DNA from: Paenibacillus pabuli NBRC 13638
GTDB lineage: Bacteria; Bacillota; Bacilli; Paenibacillales; Paenibacillaceae
Assembly (NCBI RefSeq): GCF_001514495.1
Contig: NZ_BCNM01000017.1
Location: 62,001 to 126,000 of the forward strand
DNA length: 64,000 bases
Reading direction: 5' to 3'
Part shown: positions 24,830 through 32,629 of the stretch, one piece after another
Layout: each line of letters starts with the position of its first letter
Position numbering within the stretch: the first letter of the stretch is position 1
Notes under the pieces: model-generated
The model's input: the letters and a program-made list of their open reading frames with translations, nothing else
What the model was told of the DNA's origin: nothing
Database searches by the model: none
Position numbers and translations under genes: made by a program

Positions 24830-26110
24830 TTGAATACATCAGGATTCGAACGAGGCAGCCGAAAAGAGTTCCGCATACATGTTCTTCCTACGAAACGCTT
24901 CAAGACATTTGCAATATCACTTTACGCAGGGGTACCTCTGCGGGAAGATACGGTTACCAAAGTAGCCTTAACGCCTTTTGTGCTTCGACGTGGGACCGAA
25001 TCGTATCCGGAAACGACACAATTTCGAGAACAGTTGGAGCATTTGTATGGAGCGGGGTTTGGTTTTGATGTCTACAAGCGTGGGGATTACCAAATCGTAC
25101 AGTTCCGCATGGATACGATCAATGATTCGTTTGTTGGTGGGGATGAGCAATTATTGGATCGCTCTTTTGCCTTTTTGGGAGAAGTGCTTACACGTCCTGC
25201 ACAGGAGGATGGGCATTTCCGCACATCTTATGTACAAGCTGAACGGGAAACTGTCCGCAAAAAGCTAGAATCCATCGTAAATGATAAAATGCGCTATGCA
25301 GCCGAACGCAGCATTGAGGAAATGTGCAAAAACGAACCTTACCGCTTGCACCCATTGGGTGAGCGCAAGGATTTGCCCGGCATAGAACCAGATACACTGA
25401 CCGCTTCATATCAGGAATGGTTGCAGCAGGCGAGTATGGACCTTTATGTGGTAGGTGACACCACGCTGGAAGAGGTAGAAGACCTGGTCCAACGCTATTT
25501 TGATGTGGATCGTGCTTCTACTGTCAATTATAAGACCCAGAAAGCCGTTCGCGGGGACAAAGAAGTGGAAACAGTCGTGGAACGTTTGAATGTTAGCCAG
25601 GGCAAGCTTAACATGGGATTGCGTACGTCAATCACTTATGGGGACCAACAGTATGCAGCTGCATTAATGTATAACGGTATTCTTGGGGGATATCCTCATT
25701 CGAAGCTGTTCGTTAATGTCCGTGAGAAAGAAAGTCTGGCGTATTACGCATCCTCCCGTTATGACGGTCATAAGGGAATTGCGACCATCCAATCCGGTAT
25801 TGAAATCCCTAATTACGAAAAAGCTGTCAAGATCATCAAGCAGCAGCTGGATGAAATGAAAAATGGCATGATTAGTGACCTTGAGATGTCCCAGACCAAA
25901 GCGATGATTCGTAATTTGCTTAAGGAAATGCAGGATTCTGCATTTGAGATGATTGCGTATGATTTTAACCGCCAGTTATCTGGAAAAGAGCGGACGGCCG
26001 AAGAACTGCTGGCTCAGGTAGAACAAATCAGCAAAGAAAATGTTCGTGAGGCGGCAGAACAATTCCGTCTGGATACGATTTATTTCTTGCGTGACGAGAA
26101 GGAGGAATAA
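24830..26110 (+). CDS. ymfF: M16-like protein YmfF without zinc motif
   Basis: A 426-residue M16C-family protein. At the place where active family members have HXXEH, this one reads REQLEHLYGAGFGFD, lacking the first His/Glu set, so it is probably a non-catalytic subunit. Family features remain: the YVQAERETVRKKLES helix and, in the C-terminal half, the VREKESLAYYASS motif that resembles the R/Y substrate-binding pair. The TTG start at 24830 has AAAGGGG upstream. It lies 3 bases before ymfH, which has an intact motif, suggesting a heterodimer of active and inactive chains. Confidence 0.88.
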   Translation: MNTSGFERGSRKEFRIHVLPTKRFKTFAISLYAGVPLREDTVTKVALTPFVLRRGTESYPETTQFREQLEHLYGAGFGFDVYKRGDYQIVQFRMDTINDSFVGGDEQLLDRSFAFLGEVLTRPAQEDGHFRTSYVQAERETVRKKLESIVNDKMRYAAERSIEEMCKNEPYRLHPLGERKDLPGIEPDTLTASYQEWLQQASMDLYVVGDTTLEEVEDLVQRYFDVDRASTVNYKTQKAVRGDKEVETVVERLNVSQGKLNMGLRTSITYGDQQYAAALMYNGILGGYPHSKLFVNVREKESLAYYASSRYDGHKGIATIQSGIEIPNYEKAVKIIKQQLDEMKNGMISDLEMSQTKAMIRNLLKEMQDSAFEMIAYDFNRQLSGKERTAEELLAQVEQISKENVREAAEQFRLDTIYFLRDEKEE

Positions 26111-26113
26111 TCG

Positions 26114-27394
26114 GTGGAGAGCATAAAATACGATCGTTTGCAGGAAACGCTGTATTATGAAGTGATGGATAACGGGCTGCATGTTTATATTTTGCCAAAA
26201 CCGGGATTTCAGAAAACATATGCCACATTTGCAACCAAATACGGCTCAGTCGACAATCATTTTCAGGTGGAAGGACAGGAAGAAGTAAAGGTTCCGGACG
26301 GAATTGCGCATTTTCTGGAACACAAAATGTTTGAAGAACCGACAGGTGATATCTTCGCCACGTTTGCTTCTCATGGTGCATCTGCCAATGCATTTACCAG
26401 TTTTGATCAGACCGTTTATTTGTTTTCAGCAACGGAATTTGTGAATGAAAATATACAAACATTAGTTGATTTTGTGCAAAATCCGTACTTCACCGATCAG
26501 AATGTGGAAAAGGAAAAAGGGATTATTGCTCAGGAAATTAATATGTATGCGGACAATCCGGATTGGCGTGTTTACTTTGGCCTGATCGAAGCGATGTATC
26601 AGAAACATCCGGTGCATATTGATATCGCTGGAACCGTTGAATCCATTGGCACCATTACCAAAGAAACGTTGTATTCGTGCTATAACTCTTTTTATCACCC
26701 GAGCAACATGCTTCTGTTCGTCGTGGGTGGAGTAGATCCGCAGGAAGTAGTGGATATGGTTCGTTCGAACCAGGCGAAGAAAAACTACGAGCCTCAAGGG
26801 CAAATCAAGCGGATATTTGAACCGGAACCCGATCAAGTGGGAGAAGCCAGACGTGAAGCAAAGTTGGCAGTTTCCCTTCCCAAATGTCTGTTTGGTTTCA
26901 AAGAAACGGATGTGGGACTTACCGGAGAAGGCCTGTTACGCCGGGATATAACAACCAAGCTAATGATGGATTTGCTGTTTGGTTCCAGTACTCCGTTGTT
27001 TCAGAAACTGTATGATGAAGATCTGATTTCGGACAGTTTTGGATATGAGTATAACAGTTCGCCTCAATATGCTTTTTCTGCAATTGGCGGGGACACCAAA
27101 GACCCGGATCAATTACTTGCCCGCATCCGAGAAGAAGTTGATGTTATGGTCCAAAAAGGATTTGATGTCACTGACTTTGAGCGCGCACGCAAAAAGAAAA
27201 TAGGTGGATATTTGCGTATGCTCAATTCTCCGGAAAACATTGCGCATGAATTCACACGTCAACAATTCCGTGGTGGTGATTTTTTCAACATGCTCCCGTT
27301 GTACGAGTCGCTTACCCTGGAAGAAGTAAATCGCAGATTGAAAGAGCATATTCGCTGGGATCAGCTGGCAATATCGCTTGTCGTGAGTCCTTGA
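26114..27394 (+). CDS. ymfH: M16 zinc peptidase YmfH
   Basis: A 426-residue active-type M16 protease with HFLEHKMFEE (HXXEH zinc motif) near residue 59-63 and the distal EKEKGIIAQEINMY glutamate region. The GTG start at 26114 has GAAGGAGGAA in the end of ymfF as SD. The pair ymfF-ymfH, then the SDR gene ymfI, is conserved in Bacillus. No substrate is established; the pairing with the motif-less neighbour is like other bacterial two-chain M16 proteases. Confidence 0.92.
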   Translation: MESIKYDRLQETLYYEVMDNGLHVYILPKPGFQKTYATFATKYGSVDNHFQVEGQEEVKVPDGIAHFLEHKMFEEPTGDIFATFASHGASANAFTSFDQTVYLFSATEFVNENIQTLVDFVQNPYFTDQNVEKEKGIIAQEINMYADNPDWRVYFGLIEAMYQKHPVHIDIAGTVESIGTITKETLYSCYNSFYHPSNMLLFVVGGVDPQEVVDMVRSNQAKKNYEPQGQIKRIFEPEPDQVGEARREAKLAVSLPKCLFGFKETDVGLTGEGLLRRDITTKLMMDLLFGSSTPLFQKLYDEDLISDSFGYEYNSSPQYAFSAIGGDTKDPDQLLARIREEVDVMVQKGFDVTDFERARKKKIGGYLRMLNSPENIAHEFTRQQFRGGDFFNMLPLYESLTLEEVNRRLKEHIRWDQLAISLVVSP

Positions 27395-27416
27395 TATGGA
27401 GAGGGGAACAGGACAA

Positions 27417-28166
27417 TTGAAGCCAATTAAGGAAATGACAGTACTTGTAACGGGCGCGAGTGGAGGCATTGGAGCAGCCATTGCTGAGCGCTTTGCGAAG
27501 GTGGGCATGAATGTAGTCATCCACTACATGAAATCACATGAAGCAGCCAATGAGGCAGCGAGAAGATGCATGGAACAAGGTAGTGGTAAAGTGATGACGG
27601 TATCGGCGGATCTTCGGAGCCGGGAACAAATTGAACGTATGCGTGAGAAGTTGGAATCCCATGGGCTTATGCCGGATATTCTGGTCAATAACGCGGGAAT
27701 TTCACATTATGGAATGCTGTCTGATGTTACGGAAGAAATCTGGGATGAAGTCATGGCAATTAACCTGAAAGGCATGTTTATGTGTACGCAGGAAATGATG
27801 CAGCATATGATCTCACAAAGATACGGTCGAATTATAAACGTGTCATCTATTTGGGGACTGTCGGGTGCCTCTTGTGAGGTGTTGTATTCCACAACCAAGG
27901 GCGGGGTAAATGCATTCACCAAAGCTTTAGCCAAGGAGCTGGCTCCATCTGGTGTAACGGTTAATGCCGTTGCTCCAGGTGCTGTTCAGACATCCATGTT
28001 GAATCATTTGGATCAAAGCGAACTGAAAATGCTGGAAGAGGAAATTCCGGCGGGCAGACTAGCCCAGCCTGATGAAATATCTTCACTGGTGTACTTTCTT
28101 GCATTGCCCGAGTCCGGGTACATTAATGGGCAGATTATAAGTCCGAATGGTGGCTGGCTCACCTAA
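27417..28166 (+). CDS. ymfI: Short-chain dehydrogenase/reductase YmfI (FabG-like)
   Basis: A classical SDR of about 249 residues. The Rossmann motif VTGASGGIG is near the N-terminus, followed by NNAG, the catalytic Ser (VSSIWG) and the YSTTKGG catalytic Tyr-Lys pair. The C-terminus ends with GQIISPNGGW, typical of FabG-like enzymes. I prefer TTG 27417 because GGAGAGGGG (27398-27405) is well spaced for it; ATG 27396, one base after ymfH, is the other candidate. The substrate is unknown; a 3-oxoacyl reductase role is only by resemblance. Confidence 0.87.
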   Translation: MKPIKEMTVLVTGASGGIGAAIAERFAKVGMNVVIHYMKSHEAANEAARRCMEQGSGKVMTVSADLRSREQIERMREKLESHGLMPDILVNNAGISHYGMLSDVTEEIWDEVMAINLKGMFMCTQEMMQHMISQRYGRIINVSSIWGLSGASCEVLYSTTKGGVNAFTKALAKELAPSGVTVNAVAPGAVQTSMLNHLDQSELKMLEEEIPAGRLAQPDEISSLVYFLALPESGYINGQIISPNGGWLT

Positions 28167-28264
28167 TAAATATTGGTTCGGAGTCCTTTATGAGTGTATG
28201 TTCGGGAAACTGCTCCTGCTGAATCTGCTGGTTAAAGTCAATCTTCAATTACTTTAAAATTGCT

Positions 28265-28295
28265 TGTATATAAAATGTTCAGAAAGCACATATTA
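28265..28295 (+). promoter_or_regulatory. Candidate sigma-G (or sigma-F) promoter of ymfJ
   Basis: TGTATA at 28265-28270 and CATATTA at 28289-28295 are 18 bases apart and fit forespore promoter boxes (GYATA and CATWHTA). The start codon is 46 bases downstream. Confidence 0.6.
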
Positions 28296-28341
28296 CAACT
28301 GTTGATTTTAAATCTCATGCTTCAGCTAAGGAGGATTTATC

Positions 28342-28605
28342 ATGTCAACAGAAAAAACAGTGCTCTCAAGTTTTGACACATGGAAGAAGTTTTTGGGTGA
28401 CCGCGTGAAGCAAGCAGAAAAGATGGGGATGAATGAAGAAACCATCAACAAACTTGCATACGAAATCGGTGACTTTCTGGATGAGAAAGTGGATCCAGCG
28501 AACCATTCCAACCGGGCATTGAAAGAAATATGGGATGTCGGCGATGCAGAAGAGCGTCGTACGATTGCGCGCCTGATGGTCAAACTGGCCAAACAAAACG
28601 CATAA
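28342..28605 (+). CDS. ymfJ: DUF3243 protein YmfJ
   Basis: An 87-residue, charged helical protein of the DUF3243 family. Recognisable parts are SFDTWKKFLGDRV at the N-terminus and VDPANHSNRALKEIWDV in the middle. The function is unknown. The strong SD TAAGGAGG is followed by ATG 28342. Expression in the forespore is suggested by the upstream promoter. The gene order ymfI-ymfJ-ymfK is as in Bacillus. Confidence 0.9.
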   Translation: MSTEKTVLSSFDTWKKFLGDRVKQAEKMGMNEETINKLAYEIGDFLDEKVDPANHSNRALKEIWDVGDAEERRTIARLMVKLAKQNA

Positions 28606-28618
28606 GCTGCACCGATGG

Positions 28619-28642
28619 AAAGCTCCCGCAAGGGGGCTTTTC
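28619..28642 (+). terminator. Terminator of ymfJ
   Basis: AAAGCTCCC, loop GCAA, GGGGGCTTTT and then CT. Compact and strong. Confidence 0.8.
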
Positions 28643-28803
28643 TCTAATGATTACAAACGGATTACAGAGCTGTTCTTGTAATTCATTTTCATTTTATATA
28701 TCATTAACGTGACCCATTTTTAGAAGATGTCTCAGATTGCCGTCCAGTGGATGCGTTCTGTTGCTGTCGAATAATGTGGAATAATGCTTTACGGGGTGTT
28801 GAA

Positions 28804-29571
28804 ATGGAATCTAAACAATGGTACATGGAATATAAAATACATAAGAACAGACCCGGTCTGCTAGGGGATATTGCCTCTATGCTGGGGATGCTTGAAGTGA
28901 ATATATTGACCATCAACGGTGTCGAGGGCAAAACCCGGGGCATGCTGCTGGAATCGGATGATGATGAGAAGATTCGTCTGCTGGGTGAAATGCTTGGCAA
29001 AGTGAACAGTATAACGGTTTCTGCTTTGCGTCAACCAAAGCTGGTAGATATTTTGGCTGTTCGGCATGGTCGCTATATTGACCGTGATTCGGACGACCGC
29101 AAGACGTTTCGTTTCACACGGGACGAACTTGGGTTACTTGTGGACTTTTTGGGTGAAGTATTTAAAAGGGAAGGCAATCAGGTTATCGGACTGCGGGGGA
29201 TGCCGCGTGTCGGCAAAACGGAATCCATAATTGCGGGCAGCGTATGTGCGATGAAACGCTGGACGTTTGTTTCTTCCACTTTACTTCGTCAAACCATAAG
29301 GAGCCAACTATCGGAGGACGAATTGAACCCAAACAATGTATTTATCATTGATGGGATTGTCAGTACCATTCGTTCAAGTGAACGGCATTATAATTTGTTA
29401 CAGGATATTATGACGATGCCTAGCACCAAAGTCATTGAACATCCGGACATTTTTGTCCAGGAGTCCGAATATGATTTTAACGATTTTGACATTATTATCG
29501 AACTTCGCAACAATCCAAATGAAGAAATTATTTATGATACGTTTACGGGCAGCTACACCGACGAACTGTAA
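28804..29571 (+). CDS. ymfK: DUF3388 protein YmfK with P-loop-like motif
   Basis: A 255-residue protein of the YmfK family. The N-terminal 80 residues look like an ACT-type domain (RPGLLGDIASMLGMLEVNIL). The following part has a Walker-A-like motif GMPRVGKTE near residues 132-140 and a hydrophobic FIIDGIV strand that could serve as Walker B. The function is unknown. I use ATG 28804 (ATGGAATCTAAAC), since the longer frame from 28747 is Cys-rich and atypical; the SD (GGGGTG) is weak. It is followed by rodZ. Confidence 0.85.
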   Translation: MESKQWYMEYKIHKNRPGLLGDIASMLGMLEVNILTINGVEGKTRGMLLESDDDEKIRLLGEMLGKVNSITVSALRQPKLVDILAVRHGRYIDRDSDDRKTFRFTRDELGLLVDFLGEVFKREGNQVIGLRGMPRVGKTESIIAGSVCAMKRWTFVSSTLLRQTIRSQLSEDELNPNNVFIIDGIVSTIRSSERHYNLLQDIMTMPSTKVIEHPDIFVQESEYDFNDFDIIIELRNNPNEEIIYDTFTGSYTDEL

Positions 29572-29644
29572 CGCTCCGTACGGAATCATGGAATACACAA
29601 GCAACAAGCAACAACTTAAGAGATAAACATAAGGAGGAGATGGC

Positions 29645-30730
29645 ATGTCTGAACTGGGTCAGCAGTTAAGAGAGGCCCGGCTGCAAAAAGGGATGAGTCT
29701 TGACGATGTACAGGAAATGACTAAAATTCGCAAGAGGTATTTGGAGGCCATAGAAGCAGGAGACTATAAAGTGCTGCCTGGCAGCTTCTATGTGCGTGCT
29801 TTTATCAAAACCTATGCGGAAACGGTGGGACTGAATCCTGATGAGCTGCTGGAGGGACATAAAAAAGATGTACCTGCAGAGGAAACGGAAGCAACAATGG
29901 AACCGGTTATTCAGAAGCGTTCAAGTCGTCCGGTTGAACGCAGTAACCGTTGGATGTCCGTTGCATTAATGTGGACATTTCCGATTTTAATTCTTGTGCT
30001 GTTGTATGTGTATGTCGTGATGAACAAGGATGATTCGGATACACAAGGGCTGGATGAGACCAAGATTACAGACAGCCAGCAGCAACCTCAGGATAAACCG
30101 GATAAGCCTGTAGATAATGGCCAGGCTTCTAATCCTCCAGCTGATGAATCAGGAAGCGGGCAAACCAATGAAGGTAAGGCCGGCGGTAACGGTGGCGGAA
30201 CTACAGATGGACAGACAGAAGGACAGACAGATGGGCAGACGGACGGACAAACGGACGGGGGAACGCCGGATGAGAATGAAGATAACCCGACGGATAACCA
30301 AACAGAAAACCCGTCATCTGCTGTAACCGTCGCTGAAGACGGGAAATCAGGCAACATTACGAACTTTAAAGTGAACGGCAGTGCGGGTAAGCCTGTAACG
30401 GTTACGATTAAAGCAACAGGAAATAGCTGGCTGGAAGTATATAAAGGCGAAAACTCTAGCGGAGAGAAGTTGGAGTATGGCAATACCGCTGACGGTGACA
30501 GCTATACGTTTGAATTGGACAGTACAGGAATGTACATTAAGTCCGGTTACGCTGCAGCGACCACCATTGAGGTTGGTGGTCAGGTCGTAACAGATGGGAA
30601 GGCGACGAACCGAATCCGTTTAAAACTTGGGGATGACACGGGAAGTACGGCTACTTCCACTGGACTTGAAGGCAATACTAGTAATAGCACAGAAGGATCA
30701 ACCGACGGCTCCACCACTGGAGGCGAATAA
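29645..30730 (+). CDS. rodZ: RodZ-like cytoskeletal/HTH membrane protein (YmfM)
   Basis: RodZ links MreB to the membrane and affects cell shape. The 361-residue protein has an N-terminal HTH_25 domain (residues 1-72, with GQQLREARLQKGMSLDDVQ and PGSFYVRAFIKTYA), a transmembrane helix (104-126), then an external Asp/Gln/Gly/Thr-rich linker (about 127-235), and a beta-rich DUF4115 domain (about 238-330). SD AGGAGGAG precedes ATG 29645. The linker is much longer than usual and contains a DGQT repeat. The gene sits in the position of ymfM of Bacillus. Confidence 0.92.
   Translation: MSELGQQLREARLQKGMSLDDVQEMTKIRKRYLEAIEAGDYKVLPGSFYVRAFIKTYAETVGLNPDELLEGHKKDVPAEETEATMEPVIQKRSSRPVERSNRWMSVALMWTFPILILVLLYVYVVMNKDDSDTQGLDETKITDSQQQPQDKPDKPVDNGQASNPPADESGSGQTNEGKAGGNGGGTTDGQTEGQTDGQTDGQTDGGTPDENEDNPTDNQTENPSSAVTVAEDGKSGNITNFKVNGSAGKPVTVTIKATGNSWLEVYKGENSSGEKLEYGNTADGDSYTFELDSTGMYIKSGYAAATTIEVGGQVVTDGKATNRIRLKLGDDTGSTATSTGLEGNTSNSTEGSTDGSTTGGE
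30206..30262 (+). repeat. 12-base tandem repeat inside rodZ
   Basis: About 4.7 copies of a 12-base unit with consensus GAYGGNCARACR encode DGQT/EGQT/DGQT/DGQT/DGG (residues 188-206 of RodZ). Third-position changes between copies suggest selection at the protein level. It lies in the external linker. Confidence 0.85.
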
Positions 30731-30797
30731 CCAAGTCGACTGCGGGAGACAATAATTTTGTCTTAACTTGCAGTCAACTTTTGGTGAAGTGAGGTGG

Positions 30798-30968
30798 ATG
30801 GCTGTGACAGTCAGCTGGATCGTAACAGGTTTAGGGATCATTGTCAGCCTCCTGGGTTATTACTTGACCCCATCTGCCTGGGGCTACGGAATTTTGGGCT
30901 TTGGGCTTGCGCATATCCTTCTGGGTGTGCTCGATATGTTTAGACAACCCAATCGCAGCCGTTATTAG
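30798..30968 (+). CDS. Small membrane protein
   Basis: A 56-residue protein with two hydrophobic helices (about residues 5-22 and 27-45) and a basic C-terminus (FRQPNRSRY). I do not recognise a named family. SD GAGGTGG overlaps the start: ATG 30798, with GTG 30804 as alternative. It lies 67 bases after rodZ and before a strong terminator, so it is probably the last gene of the ymfK-rodZ unit. Confidence 0.65.
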   Translation: MAVTVSWIVTGLGIIVSLLGYYLTPSAWGYGILGFGLAHILLGVLDMFRQPNRSRY

Positions 30969-30986
30969 AAAGGCAGTTGTATGACG

Positions 30987-31030
30987 AGCATTTTTGGCAA
31001 CCACTTGAAGTGGCGCCAAAAATGCTTTTT
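30987..31030 (+). terminator. Strong terminator after the small membrane gene
   Basis: AGCATTTTTGGC pairs with GCCAAAAATGCT, with a CCACTT/AAGTGG extension inside the loop, and TTTTT follows. Confidence 0.9.
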
Positions 31031-31120
31031 ATTTTGAAATACCTCGTAAAATTAGACTTTTACTTGACCTATCCTCTATAATGTTACAGTACATACGATT
31101 AACTGAAAGGGTGACTGGTT

Positions 31121-31612
31121 TTGAGTTCAGAAAATTCATTTGATATCGTGTCCAAAATGGACTTGCAGGAACTGACAAATGCCGTTACACAAACGGAAAA
31201 GGAAATTGGCACGCGTTATGACTTCAAGGGCAGCAAGAGCAGTCTGAAACTGGATAAGGATGCGTTAACGATCGTATCTGATGATGAGACCAAACTCAAG
31301 GCTGTCATTGACGTACTGCAATCCAAAATGGCTAAACGGGGTTTACCTTTAAAAAATATTGATTACGCTAAAGTAGAACCGGCTTCTTCGGGTACAGTCC
31401 GCCAGCGTTTGAATTTCAAACAGGGGATTGATCAGGATGTCGCCAAAAAAATCAATATTCTGATTCGCGACTCCAAGTTGAAAGTGAAAAGTCAGATTCA
31501 GGGTGACCAGCTCCGGGTAACAGGTAAAAGTAAAAATGATTTGCAAGCAGTCATGCAGCTGTTAAACGGTGCGAATCTGCCACTGGATTTGCAATATACA
31601 AATTTCAAATAA
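31121..31612 (+). CDS. yajQ: YajQ-family nucleotide-binding protein
   Basis: A 163-residue member of the YajQ/UPF0234 family, with two ferredoxin-like domains. Family marks are SFDIVSKMDLQELTNAV, the RYDFKGSK motif and GNADLPLDLQF-like NGANLPLDLQY at the C-terminus. Proteins of this family bind nucleotides, and a Xanthomonas homologue binds cyclic di-GMP. TTG 31121 is preceded by AAAGGGTGA. A TATAAT at 31077-31082 may be its -10, but no good -35 is seen. Confidence 0.93.
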   Translation: MSSENSFDIVSKMDLQELTNAVTQTEKEIGTRYDFKGSKSSLKLDKDALTIVSDDETKLKAVIDVLQSKMAKRGLPLKNIDYAKVEPASSGTVRQRLNFKQGIDQDVAKKINILIRDSKLKVKSQIQGDQLRVTGKSKNDLQAVMQLLNGANLPLDLQYTNFK

Positions 31613-31934
31613 TATAGCTTTTTGCAGCTCGTTTGTTTTTTTGACACTGCAATTGGCGTATATTATACTAAGTGTGCATTGCTGGCAGATAAGCATCAAA
31701 GCCCAGTCATCATCGTTTGCTGACTTTGTGAAAAGCAGTACATTTTCTGGAAGTCACCGGAACGTTTTAAACGGGTTTTGCGTTTGAGCGGTTGACTTTA
31801 TTTTTTGCGTTTTTACATAGTGAGGGCACTGTAGTGCTGATTGACAGCGAAAATTGTAAATTCCTGTTCCGGATGATGAATACGGGATTAAGATGAATGT
31901 TTGGAGTATTGGAGGATAAGAGGGAGGGCGTCTT
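31613..31934 (+). other. Intergenic region and long leader before pgsA
   Basis: This 322-base gap carries the promoter at 31641-31669 and then about 260 leader bases. Apart from a T-rich stretch near 31795-31815 and the SD GGGAGGG at 31921-31928, I see no terminator, ORF or known riboswitch in it. Confidence 0.5.
31641..31669 (+). promoter_or_regulatory. Strong sigma-A promoter upstream of pgsA
   Basis: TTGACA at 31641-31646 and TATACT at 31664-31669 with the optimal 17-base spacing. The transcript would begin near 31676, about 260 bases before pgsA. Confidence 0.8.
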
Positions 31935-32522
31935 GTGAATTTACCCAACCGGATTACGCTTGCACGAATTTGCTTAATCCCTTTTTTAATGGTGTTCCTG
32001 CTCGTTGATTTTCCGTTTTATCCAGAACCGTTGCAATTGGGAAGTTTCTCGCTTCCATATAATCAAATGATTGCGGCTGTTATTTTTATCATTGCAGCCA
32101 GTACGGATGGAATTGATGGGTATCTGGCACGGAAAAATAATATGGTCACCAACCTGGGGAAATTGCTTGATCCGCTGGCTGACAAGCTGTTGGTTACGGC
32201 GGTGCTGATTTCACTTGTAGAAATGGGCAAGTTGGATTCCTGGATTGCTGTCGTAATTATAAGTCGTGAGTTTGCGGTTACCGGATTGCGTCAGATTGCA
32301 CTTTTAGATGGGTCGGTTGTCGCGGCAAGTGCCTGGGGCAAGTTGAAGACTGTCGTGCAAATTGTAGCTATTGTGCTGCTATTACTGAATAATTTCCCGT
32401 TCTCATTCACGGGTGTTCACGTAGACGTTATTGCCGTTTGGGCTGCAGCGATTATTACCATCTGGTCAGGCATTGATTACTTTATCAAAAACAAAAATTT
32501 GCTCCATATATCAAAAGCGTAA
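31935..32522 (+). CDS. pgsA: Phosphatidylglycerophosphate synthase
   Basis: PgsA makes phosphatidylglycerol phosphate from CDP-diacylglycerol and glycerol-3-phosphate in the membrane. The CDP-alcohol phosphotransferase signature DG-X2-AR-X8-G-X3-D-X3-D is complete (DGIDGYLAR ... GKLLDPLADK, about residues 58-84). Six membrane helices fill the 195 residues. The GTG at 31935 is preceded by GGGAGGGCG. The order pgsA-cinA-recA is as in Bacillus. Confidence 0.96.
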   Translation: MNLPNRITLARICLIPFLMVFLLVDFPFYPEPLQLGSFSLPYNQMIAAVIFIIAASTDGIDGYLARKNNMVTNLGKLLDPLADKLLVTAVLISLVEMGKLDSWIAVVIISREFAVTGLRQIALLDGSVVAASAWGKLKTVVQIVAIVLLLLNNFPFSFTGVHVDVIAVWAAAIITIWSGIDYFIKNKNLLHISKA

Positions 32523-32566
32523 CTGTTTGAGGTAAAAATGGGTAATCATGAAGGAATCATTTGCAC

Positions 32567-32599
32567 AAAGGGCAATAGGAAAACATCCTATTGCCCTTT
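32567..32599 (+). terminator. Perfect 14-bp hairpin between pgsA and cinA
   Basis: AAAGGGCAATAGGA and TCCTATTGCCCTTT are exact inverted repeats around AAACA. The following bases (GATCAC) lack a T-tract, so it may act through the T's within the stem or have another function. Confidence 0.6.
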
Positions 32600-32629
32600 G
32601 ATCACTCACCATGAACAGGAGGATGTTGA

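Noticed and set aside
30206..30262. CRISPR-like or minisatellite array
   Set aside because: The repeats are in frame, codon-wise, without spacers, and belong to the RodZ linker.
31064..31082. TTGACC plus TATAAT before yajQ as a sigma-A promoter
   Set aside because: The spacing is only 7 bases. The TATAAT may be real but the -35 cannot be that one.
32567..32599. Perfect inverted repeat as a phage or plasmid attachment or recombination site
   Set aside because: It has the usual place and form of a post-gene hairpin, and there is no integrase or element nearby.
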